Positions 35,972-44,703 of a stretch of 64,000 bases of DNA are shown here, in pieces (the stretch's first letter is position 1; the number at the start of each line of letters is the position of its first letter). Source of the DNA: Microbacterium forte (GTDB taxonomy: Bacteria > Actinomycetota > Actinomycetes > Actinomycetales > Microbacteriaceae); contig NZ_CP116871.1 in assembly GCF_031885415.1 (NCBI RefSeq), positions 3,410,001 through 3,474,000 of the forward strand, read 5' to 3'. A program made the position numbers and the translations under genes. Below the pieces are notes generated by a model. It worked only from the letters and a program-made list of their open reading frames with translations. It did no database searches and had not been told where the DNA came from.

Positions 35972-38556
35972 TTGCAGCTGACCTTGATGGAGGTGCTCTT
36001 GGTGGTCGCGGTGTTCGCTGCCGGGTCGGTCGAGGTCACGGAGGCGTTCTGTCCGTTGCACGATCCGTCGAAATCGATCGACGAGAACCCTGCGCCGAAC
36101 AGCGCGCTCTGCGCTTCGGACTTCGACTGCCCGGTGATGTCCGGCACGGTCGCACCCTGGCCATTGCTGGGCGAGATCGTGATGGTCGCGCCGCTCGGGG
36201 CCTGTCCGGACGGGTCCTGAGCCATGATCACGTCACCTGCGGGGCCGTCGACGGCCGGGCCGACGGCTGCGGTGAAGCCCGCTGCCTCGATGAGCGAGCT
36301 CGCCTCGCCGACCGACTTGCCCACGACATCGGGAACGTCCGTCAGCACCTGACGAACGAGCTTGTCGTCGGGCCGGGGGAACTGGTCAGCGGGGTAGACG
36401 GCATTCGCGGCTCCCTGGATCGCCCTGGCGAGACCGTAGCGGATGTCGCCGAGTCGGGTGCCATCGCCGTTGCGGAAGTCGTTCAGCGGCACGCGGCCGT
36501 CGATGTTTCCCACCCACACCGCAGTGGTGACCTTGGTGCTCGACTCGACGAGCATCGTGTGCTCCTTCTCGGCGGTACCGGTCTTGCCGATCAGCTGGGT
36601 GCCGTCGAACGGGTTCGCCCGCGTTCCCGTGCCGTTCCCCTCCATCACGCCGCGCAGCGCGAACGCCGCGGTGGCTGCCACCTCGGGAGTGAGCTGCTGG
36701 GAGCAGTTCTGCGCAGGAGGCGTGATCTCCGCTCCGTTCTCACCGATGACCCGGTCGATCACGCGCGGCTCGCAGTAGACGCCGTTGTTGGCGACAGTCG
36801 CGTAGGCGCCTGCCATCTGCAGCGGGGCCACGCTCTTCGAGCCGAGGACCGTCGGGAACGGATCGTTCGGGGCGGTGTTGGAGGTGGTTCCACCGACCGT
36901 GATGTCATCGCCGTTGCCGTAGTGGACGCCGAGCCTCTTGGCGACCTCGTTGATGTCGCAGAGGTCGAGCTGCTGCGCCATCGCGAGGAAGCCGGTGTTC
37001 AGCGACTGCGCAGTGAACTGCCGAACGCTGCCCACCGACCCGCCTGAGTTCCCGAAGTTGTTGATCTTGGCGCTGTTCGTGACCCTGTCGCCGCACTTCG
37101 TGAAGGGGCTGAAGGTCTTGAGGCGGCCGTCGAGCACCTGGTTCACCGAGTGTCCTGACTCGAGCCAGCTCAGAAGGGTGAAGAGCTTGTACGTCGATCC
37201 GGTCTCGAACCCGTAGGTCGAGCCGCCGTGCGCCTTGTCGGCGGCGAAGACCTGTGAGGTCTCGCCGGCGGCGAGGTTGGCTTCGGTCGTCTCGTTGAAG
37301 ACGGTGTTCTGGGCCATCGCGAGGATGCGACCGGTGGATGCTTCGACCGACACTCCGGTGCCGCCGACCAGGATCCCGGGCATCGCCTGCGGGACCTGCG
37401 ACCTCACCGCGTCGATCGCGGTCTGCTGCACGCGCATGTCGAGCGAGGTGTAGATCTCCATGCCTCCGCGACGCAGGTTCGCGCGACGCTCCTCCGCGGT
37501 GGCGCCGAAGGCCTCGTCGTTCTCGATGACGGCCTTCACGTACTGGCAGAAGTAGGCGTTGTCGCCTGCGGCCCCGCAACCCTGCTGGGGCTCGCTGAGC
37601 ACCGGGGTGATCGGCGTGGCCACAGCCTCGTCATGCGCGGCCTGCGTGATCTTGGCGTCGAGCAGCATCCGGTCGAGGACGTAGTCCCTGCGGTCCTTCG
37701 TGTCCTTGTAGCCGTCGGCATCTCCGTTGTGCGCCACTCCGGCGTCATCGGTCCAGATCCCGCCCGGGCGGTCGATGCGGAACCTGTTGGGCTCCTGGAC
37801 CATGCCGGCGATCGTGGCCGCCTGAGCGAGGGTGAGGTTCGCCGCCGTGGTCGAGAAGTAGCGGTTCGCTGCGGCTTCGATGCCGTAGATGGTGCCGCCG
37901 AAGTTGGCGATGTTGAGGTAGCCGAGAAGGATCTCGTTCTTCGAGTACTCCTTCTCGATCTTCAACGCGTAGCGCATCTCCTGCAGCTTGCGCTCGACGC
38001 CCTCGCCGCCCTTCGCGACTGCCGCATCGAGGAAGCACTGCTCGATCTGCGTCGAGTAGTCCTCGGCTCCGGGGTCGACGTCCTGTTCGCACTCCTGAAC
38101 CTGGACGTTCTTCACGTACTGCTGCGTGATCGTGGAGGCGCCTCGATCGGTCGTGCCCGCGACGTTCCCGACTGCGGCCTTGATCGTCGCGCCGAGGTTG
38201 ATCCCGCCGTGCGTGTAGAAGTTCTTGTCCTCGCTCGAGAGGATCGCGTCGTACATCACGGGTGCCACCTGGTCGTAGGCGACCGGGATGCGCTTCTGCT
38301 CGTAGAACGACGCCAGAGCGACGGGGTTGCCGTCGAGACCGGTCGCGTAGATGGTGGACTGCTGCATCGGAGCGCCGACCTGGAGGTTCTCGGGGAGGTC
38401 CTCGAAGATGGTGAGGGCCTGCGACCCGGCGATACCGGTCATGGCGAGCACAGGGGTGACGCTGGCCGCGACGAGGAGACCGGCGACGGTGCTCAGCCCG
38501 ACGAGTCCGAGGACTCCGCCGAGCGCACCTTTCACCGTGCGATTCTTTTGAGGCAT
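35968..38556 (-). CDS. Class A penicillin-binding protein with C-terminal PASTA domains
   Basis: An 862-residue bifunctional peptidoglycan synthase. One N-terminal membrane helix (10-35), a glycosyltransferase-51 domain with catalytic Glu109 in SSEDKNFYTHGG and GASTITQQYVKN, then a transpeptidase with Ser454 in GSTYKLF, SLNTG as SxN and IGKTGTAEKEH as KTG. Two PASTA domains (about 720-862: VPDVVGKSVGEA... and VPDITGQSKSEA...) sense muropeptide or beta-lactam. It polymerises and crosslinks the wall. A TACGAT -10 ends 7 nt before ATG 38556, so the mRNA may be leaderless. Confidence 0.95.
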   Translation of the reverse strand: MPQKNRTVKGALGGVLGLVGLSTVAGLLVAASVTPVLAMTGIAGSQALTIFEDLPENLQVGAPMQQSTIYATGLDGNPVALASFYEQKRIPVAYDQVAPVMYDAILSSEDKNFYTHGGINLGATIKAAVGNVAGTTDRGASTITQQYVKNVQVQECEQDVDPGAEDYSTQIEQCFLDAAVAKGGEGVERKLQEMRYALKIEKEYSKNEILLGYLNIANFGGTIYGIEAAANRYFSTTAANLTLAQAATIAGMVQEPNRFRIDRPGGIWTDDAGVAHNGDADGYKDTKDRRDYVLDRMLLDAKITQAAHDEAVATPITPVLSEPQQGCGAAGDNAYFCQYVKAVIENDEAFGATAEERRANLRRGGMEIYTSLDMRVQQTAIDAVRSQVPQAMPGILVGGTGVSVEASTGRILAMAQNTVFNETTEANLAAGETSQVFAADKAHGGSTYGFETGSTYKLFTLLSWLESGHSVNQVLDGRLKTFSPFTKCGDRVTNSAKINNFGNSGGSVGSVRQFTAQSLNTGFLAMAQQLDLCDINEVAKRLGVHYGNGDDITVGGTTSNTAPNDPFPTVLGSKSVAPLQMAGAYATVANNGVYCEPRVIDRVIGENGAEITPPAQNCSQQLTPEVAATAAFALRGVMEGNGTGTRANPFDGTQLIGKTGTAEKEHTMLVESSTKVTTAVWVGNIDGRVPLNDFRNGDGTRLGDIRYGLARAIQGAANAVYPADQFPRPDDKLVRQVLTDVPDVVGKSVGEASSLIEAAGFTAAVGPAVDGPAGDVIMAQDPSGQAPSGATITISPSNGQGATVPDITGQSKSEAQSALFGAGFSSIDFDGSCNGQNASVTSTDPAANTATTKSTSIKVSCK

Positions 38557-38563
38557 ACGCTAG

Positions 38564-38569
38564 ATCGTA
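38564..38569 (-). promoter_or_regulatory. -10 box of the PBP gene
   Basis: TACGAT on the minus strand, 7 nt before the ATG at 38556. Confidence 0.5.
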
Positions 38570-38634
38570 GGGGAGTTCCCTGAATACCGCCTTTGACGCA
38601 GCCGCCATCGCGGATGCCGCCAGACAGGAGAGCC

Positions 38635-38859
38635 ATGACCACGTGGGAGTACCTCACCACCCCGCTGCTGATCCACAACACCGCTGCGATCCTCAACAAC
38701 TGGGGCAAGCAGGGCTGGGAGCTCGTGCAGGTCATCCAGGGGCCCGAGGGCGGGCTCGTGGCCTACTTCAAGCGTCCTGTGTCGGCGGATGCCGCTGGCA
38801 ACGCCGGTCTCGCAGCCGCCGCCGAGGCGTCGCGCCAGTTCGAAGGGGGCGCCGCGTGA
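38635..38859 (+). CDS. Small conserved actinobacterial protein (DUF4177-like)
   Basis: A 74-residue protein beginning MTTWEYLTTPLLIHN, with NNWGKQGWELVQVIQGPEGGLVAYFKRP, the W-E-Y/GWELV pattern of DUF4177-like proteins. The C-terminus is Ala-rich. ATG 38635 has AGGAG 4 nt upstream. Divergent from the PBP gene and coupled by GTGA overlap to the Rid gene. Function unknown. Confidence 0.82.
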   Translation: MTTWEYLTTPLLIHNTAAILNNWGKQGWELVQVIQGPEGGLVAYFKRPVSADAAGNAGLAAAAEASRQFEGGAA

Positions 38860-39314
38860 GCCTCTCTCAGCGTCTGACCGAGCTCGGCATCGAGCTTCCG
38901 GCGGTGGCGGCACCCGTCGCCGCCTACGTTCCGGCGGTCGTCCACGCCGGGCTCGTCTACACCTCCGGTCAGCTGCCGTTCACCGCAGGTCAGCTTCCTG
39001 CGACGGGCAAGGTCGGCGCCGAGGTCAGCGCTGAAGACGCGAACGACTACGCCCGCACCTGCGCGCTGAACGCCCTCGCTGCGGCCGCCGACGCCGCCGG
39101 CGGGGTCGACAGGATCGGCGGAGTGCTGCGGCTCGGCGGGTTCGTGGCGTCCACGCCCGACTTCACCGGCCAGCCCGGCGTCGTCAACGGTGCGAGCCTC
39201 GTGCTCGGCGAGATCTTCGGCGACGCCGGTCGCCATGCGCGCGCGGCTGTCGGCGTGCCGGTGCTGCCGCTCGACAGCCCGGTCGAGGTCGAGGTCACGT
39301 TCATCCTCGCCTGA
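38856..39314 (+). CDS. RidA/YjgF family protein
   Basis: A 152-residue Rid protein (VVHAGLVYTSGQLPF near the N-terminus; the variant C-terminal VEVEVTFIL strand). RidA proteins deaminate reactive 2-aminoacrylate and related imines. The canonical Arg of the RidA subgroup is not obvious in this long (about 150-residue) subgroup, so the activity may differ. GTG start overlaps the upstream small gene. A strong terminator follows. Confidence 0.85.
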   Translation: MSLSQRLTELGIELPAVAAPVAAYVPAVVHAGLVYTSGQLPFTAGQLPATGKVGAEVSAEDANDYARTCALNALAAAADAAGGVDRIGGVLRLGGFVASTPDFTGQPGVVNGASLVLGEIFGDAGRHARAAVGVPVLPLDSPVEVEVTFILA

Positions 39315-39327
39315 CCCGAACATGAAG

Positions 39328-39358
39328 AACGCCCCCTCCCGGATCGGGAGGGGGCGTT
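39328..39358. terminator. Bidirectional terminator between the Rid gene and acs
   Basis: Perfect 14-bp stem AACGCCCCCTCCCG/CGGGAGGGGGCGTT with a 3-nt loop, A-rich before and TTTC after, between two convergent genes. Confidence 0.88.
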
Positions 39359-39370
39359 TCTGCATCCGCC

Positions 39371-41338
<1,968 letters not shown>

Positions 41339-41410
41339 CGGCAGGCGCTCCTTTGCGGCGTGGCAGGTCGTGCGGGCATGAACGCGTCTGCACGCGATCA
41401 GGTCAGGGCG

Positions 41411-41416
41411 AATCTA
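41411..41416 (-). promoter_or_regulatory. Probable -10 box of acs
   Basis: TAGATT on the minus strand, giving a leader of about 65 nt. No clear -35. Confidence 0.45.
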
Positions 41417-41467
41417 GCCTCGGGCAGGGACATCGCATACTGCCGAAAGTAGGTAGTCCGGCCGGTT

Positions 41468-41495
41468 TTGTCAGGACGGTCGCCTTGCGTACACT
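41468..41495 (+). promoter_or_regulatory. Promoter of the 6C-type small RNA
   Basis: TTGTCA (41468-41473), 16-nt spacer, TACACT (41490-41495). The best -35/-10 pair in the window, fitting a small-RNA gene. Confidence 0.65.
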
Positions 41496-41501
41496 CGACG
41501 A

Positions 41502-41601
41502 CAGCCGAATTATCATTCTGGCCTTGGCGTGCCCGATTCCCCCATGAGGGACGCCGTGGGCGGCATCTCATTCCCCCCGTGAGATGCCGCCCTCTCTTTT
41601 T
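41502..41601 (+). ncRNA. 6C-type small RNA
   Basis: In the 412-nt gap between acs and the Tad cluster, a promoter is followed by two C-loop hairpins: GGCGT(41526)...ACGCC(41555) with a loop containing CCCCC, and a perfect 13-bp stem GGGCGGCATCTCA/TGAGATGCCGCCC (41558-41592) whose loop is TTCCCCCCG, then TCTCTTTTT. Two hairpins with runs of about six C in the loops define the actinobacterial 6C RNA (B11 in Mycobacterium tuberculosis), a regulator that base-pairs G-rich leaders. Length of about 100 nt fits. The remaining gap (41602-41738) shows nothing else. Confidence 0.78.
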
Positions 41602-41738
41602 CGGGAGCGCTCCCACGTCGGGCTCACTCCTCATGTCCGTCTTCGCGACCTGCTCTGCACGCTGAACGCCCGGGCGGGGTTGCCCACAGACGCCGTCCGA
41701 GCCGCTCGACGCGGGGGTCGCGCGCTGAGCGCGGCGCC

Positions 41739-41744
41739 TAGCTT
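41739..41744 (+). promoter_or_regulatory. -10 box of the Tad cluster (leaderless)
   Basis: TAGCTT ends 6 nt before ATG 41751. The intervening CGGGGG is C-loop-complementary, which is notable next to the 6C RNA. Confidence 0.5.
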
Positions 41745-41750
41745 CGGGGG

Positions 41751-42764
41751 ATGCCCGATCCCTTCGTCATCCAGCCGCGCGGCACGTCGCCTCTCGTCGA
41801 CGGCGCCGAACGGGGTGGTCGCACGCCGCTGCAGGTCGATCCCGTCTTCGGTCCGCTCGCAGAGCACTGCGCTGACGACGAGGTCACCGACATCTTCGTC
41901 AACGGCGCCTCAGGGCTGTTCATCGACCGGGGGCGCGGCGCCGAGGCGGTGCACGGGTGGAGCGCGTCCGAGCGGGAGGTTCGCGATCTCGCGGTCGCGC
42001 TCGTCGGTCTCGGCGGTCGCCATCTCGACGATCAGGCACCGTGCGTCGACGTGAGGCTCGAGTCCGGCATCCGGGTGCATGCCATCCTCGCGCCCATCTC
42101 GACCTCGGGGACGGCTCTATCGATCCGTGTGCCCAGAGTGCGCGCCGCGGATCTCGATGCGTTGGCGGAGCTCGGCGCCTTCGACGCCAGGCAGCACAGC
42201 TGGCTCCTCGGTCTGGTGGCTGAGCGCGCCAACATCCTCATCACCGGCGGCACCGGCACAGGCAAGACGACTCTGCTGTCGGCGCTGCTGTCGGCCGCGC
42301 CGACCTCCGAGCGCATCGTCACGATCGAGGACGTCGCCGAGCTGCGCCCGCAGCACCCCCACCATGTCGCTCTCGAGGCGCGACAGTCGAACCTCGAGGG
42401 CGCCGGCGGCATCAGCCTCGCACGACTGGTCCGCGAGTCGCTGCGCATGCGCCCCGACCGTCTCGTGGTCGGTGAGTGCCGAGGCGAGGAGGTGAGGGAG
42501 CTGCTGACAGCTCTGAACACCGGACACGATGGCGGCGCCGGAACCCTCCACGCGAGCGGTCTGAGCGATGTGCCGGCCCGGCTCGAGGCACTCGGCGCGC
42601 TCGCATCCATGGACGCCACGGCGCTCGCGCGCCAGGCGGTGAGCGCGTTCACGATCGTTCTGCACCTCGACAGGGCGCCCGGAGGGCGGCGACGCATCGC
42701 GCAGGCGGGGGTGCTCGCGCTCACCGGAGACCGGCTGGGCATCGAGGAGGTGCGACCGTGGTGA
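41751..42764 (+). CDS. TadA/CpaF-type secretion ATPase
   Basis: A 337-residue secretion ATPase of the VirB11/CpaF family: N-terminal VTDIFVNG motif, Walker A GGTGTGKTT (166-174), Asp box TIEDVAELRP, RMRPDRLVVGECRGEE Walker-B region and a His box (TGHDGGAGTLHA). It powers assembly of Flp-type (tight adherence) pili. First gene of a coupled Tad cluster (41751-44606). Shorter than many CpaF proteins because the N-terminal extension is absent. Confidence 0.92.
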   Translation: MPDPFVIQPRGTSPLVDGAERGGRTPLQVDPVFGPLAEHCADDEVTDIFVNGASGLFIDRGRGAEAVHGWSASEREVRDLAVALVGLGGRHLDDQAPCVDVRLESGIRVHAILAPISTSGTALSIRVPRVRAADLDALAELGAFDARQHSWLLGLVAERANILITGGTGTGKTTLLSALLSAAPTSERIVTIEDVAELRPQHPHHVALEARQSNLEGAGGISLARLVRESLRMRPDRLVVGECRGEEVRELLTALNTGHDGGAGTLHASGLSDVPARLEALGALASMDATALARQAVSAFTIVLHLDRAPGGRRRIAQAGVLALTGDRLGIEEVRPW

Positions 42765-43654
42765 GCGCTCGACGGAGAAGCGCCCCCGACGCCGGAACAG
42801 ACGCGGCGACCTCGGTGCAGACGCTCGCCGTGCTGCTGCAGGCCGGAGCGGTGCCGTTGGTCGCCTGGAGGCACCTCGCCTCGATCGGCGACGCGCACGC
42901 CGCATCGGTGGTGGAGCGAGTCGACGGCGGCGTCTCGCTCATCGCCGCGATCGAGGCCGAGGGCGGCCCGTGGCGAGACCTCGCTGCGGCGTGGGAGGTG
43001 GCGACCACCGTCGGGGCGCCTCTGGCCGATGTGCTGCGCATGATCGCGGAGACGCTTCGCGACGCCGCGTCCGCCGCCGATGATGTGCGCATCGCTCTCG
43101 CTGAACCGGCGGGAACCGCGCGGCTGCTCCTGTGGATGCCGTTCGCCGGTCTGCTGCTCGGTTTCGCCCTCGGCTTCGACACTCTCGGCGTCATCTTCGG
43201 GACGCCCGCGGGAGCGGCCTGCGTCGTGGCCGGGCTCCTCCTCGTGCTCGCTGCCCGAGGCTGGACGAACCGACTGCTTCGGAACGCGCGACCCGAGCCG
43301 GGCACTCCGGGGATGCAGGCGGAGCTCATCGCCGTCGCTCTCTCCGGCGGCGCCTCCATCGATCGGGCCCTGCGCCTCGTCGCGGAGAGTCCCGCGTCTC
43401 ATCGCGGAGATGACGCGCGCGTCCGCGCGGTGCTCGAGCTGTCGCACGCCGCGGGGGTGCCGGCCGGCGAACTCCTCCGCGCCTCCGCCGGGCAAGAGCG
43501 GCACGCATCCCGCATCGACGGCCGCCTCCGCGCGGCGAAGCTCTCGACGACGCTGCTGATCCCGCTCGGAGTCTGCACGCTGCCGGCATTTCTTCTGCTG
43601 GGAGTCGCCCCGCTGCTGCTGAGCGTGCTCCTCTCGACCCCGCTGCCGCTCTGA
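42758..43654 (+). CDS. Type II secretion F-domain protein, TadB/TadC-like fusion
   Basis: A 298-residue inner-membrane platform protein. Two F-domain-like helical blocks are visible: residues about 18-110 (SVQTLAVLLQAGAVP...) and about 190-265 (MQAELIAVALSGGASIDRALRLVAE...), each followed by hydrophobic helices (about 120-170, 275-298). Most Tad systems use separate TadB and TadC; here one protein seems to carry both. GTG 42758 has AGGAGG 7 nt upstream; GTG 42761 inside the GTGA overlap is an alternative. Partner of the ATPase. Confidence 0.8.
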   Translation: MVSARRRSAPDAGTDAATSVQTLAVLLQAGAVPLVAWRHLASIGDAHAASVVERVDGGVSLIAAIEAEGGPWRDLAAAWEVATTVGAPLADVLRMIAETLRDAASAADDVRIALAEPAGTARLLLWMPFAGLLLGFALGFDTLGVIFGTPAGAACVVAGLLLVLAARGWTNRLLRNARPEPGTPGMQAELIAVALSGGASIDRALRLVAESPASHRGDDARVRAVLELSHAAGVPAGELLRASAGQERHASRIDGRLRAAKLSTTLLIPLGVCTLPAFLLLGVAPLLLSVLLSTPLPL

Positions 43655-43706
43655 CGGCCGCCGACCACAGGATGCACGCGCATCCGCACACGGAAAGAAG
43701 GAACCC

Positions 43707-43904
43707 ATGAACACACTCCCTCCGCTCACTCGGCGCCGTTCCGCGACGCTGTTCGGAGACGACAGCGGCGCCGCCACCGCCGAGTACGCGATCACGACGA
43801 TGGCCGCTGTGGCCTTCGCCGGGCTGCTCGTCGTCATCATGAGGTCGGATGAGGTGCGCGGCATCCTCACCGACCTGGTGCGTCGGGCTCTCACGGTGTC
43901 GTGA
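43707..43904 (+). CDS. DUF4244 / Flp-type minor pilin-like protein
   Basis: A 65-residue protein with a short basic N-terminus, the pilin-like segment DDSGAATAEYAITTMAAVAFAG and one membrane helix. The AxTAEYAITT block with a Glu five residues into the hydrophobic stretch resembles type IVb pilins, so a prepilin peptidase may cut before it. GAAAGAAGGAA lies upstream of ATG 43707. This is the DUF4244 gene of actinobacterial Tad clusters and the best candidate for the pilus subunit. Confidence 0.85.
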   Translation: MNTLPPLTRRRSATLFGDDSGAATAEYAITTMAAVAFAGLLVVIMRSDEVRGILTDLVRRALTVS

Positions 43905-44248
43905 TGAGCGCCGATCGTGACGGCGAGCGGGGGTCGGTGGTCGCCGAGCTCGCACTCGCGCTGCCCGCGGTGGTCCTCACTCTTCTGCTCGGGGCCGGTG
44001 CGCTGGGCGCGGCCGCTCGTCAGGTCGCACTCCAGGACGCGTCGGCCGACGCCGCGCGCCTCCTCGGCCGAGGGGAGGACGCGGGCCGGGCCTCACATGC
44101 GGTGTCGACCGCGGTTCCTGGCGCCGGAATGTCGAGCAGCTCATCCGGAGACCTCGTCTGCGTGAAGGCGCACGCCGACGTCGCGATCGGCGGCTTCGTC
44201 CGGATCCCGCTGCAGGCGTCCAGCTGTGCACTCTCCGGAGGACTCTGA
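43904..44248 (+). CDS. TadE-like pseudopilin
   Basis: A 114-residue protein starting with ERGSVVAELALALPAVVLTLLLGAG, the TadE signature of a Glu in a pilin-like membrane helix, followed by a periplasmic domain with two Cys (VCVKAH, SSCALS). Proposed minor pilin of the Tad apparatus. ATG 43904 overlaps the DUF4244 stop by 1 nt (TGATG). Confidence 0.85.
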   Translation: MSADRDGERGSVVAELALALPAVVLTLLLGAGALGAAARQVALQDASADAARLLGRGEDAGRASHAVSTAVPGAGMSSSSSGDLVCVKAHADVAIGGFVRIPLQASSCALSGGL

Positions 44249-44276
44249 TGTCGACCATCGCAGCGGAGGGCGGCTG

Positions 44277-44606
44277 ATGGCGGGCTCTGCTCTCGCGGCC
44301 GGTGTTCTCTCGGTCGCAGCGGTGCTCTCGCTGGGGCTCGCCGCGGTCGGGGGAGCCGCCGTCACGGCGCAGCGGGCTGCGGGGGCCGCCGACGCCGCGG
44401 CGCTCGCCGCGGCCGACGCGGCCAGCGGTGCGATCGTCACGGCCGACGACCCGTGCGCCCTCGCCGCGCGGGTCGCGGCTGCCTCAGGCGCGGCCCTCAC
44501 CGAGTGTGCCGTCGAGGGCTTCGTGGCGACTGTGCAGGTGAACGCGGCGTACGCTGGACTCGCTGCCGTCTCCCGAGCCCGTGCTGGGCCACCCGAGGGA
44601 TCCTGA
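44277..44606 (+). CDS. TadE/TadG-like protein of the helicase/secretion neighbourhood
   Basis: A 109-residue protein with an N-terminal helix (AAGVLSVAAVLSLGLAAVGG), an Ala-rich block [18 protein letters not shown], and a soluble end with two Cys (DPCALAAR, LTECAVEG). The pattern matches the third small pilin-like gene of actinobacterial Tad clusters (Rv3654c-type). ATG 44277 with GGAGGG 6 nt upstream. No prepilin peptidase or CpaE-like gene is in this window. Confidence 0.78.
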   Translation: MAGSALAAGVLSVAAVLSLGLAAVGGAAVTAQRAAGAADAAALAAADAASGAIVTADDPCALAARVAAASGAALTECAVEGFVATVQVNAAYAGLAAVSRARAGPPEGS

Positions 44607-44703
44607 CGGCGGCACGAGCACTTTCCGGCGAAAATGCAGGCGACCACTGTGACCAACCCATCACGGCGGTGTGTATGGTGTGCTTCGAAGAAAGGACGCT
44701 CCC

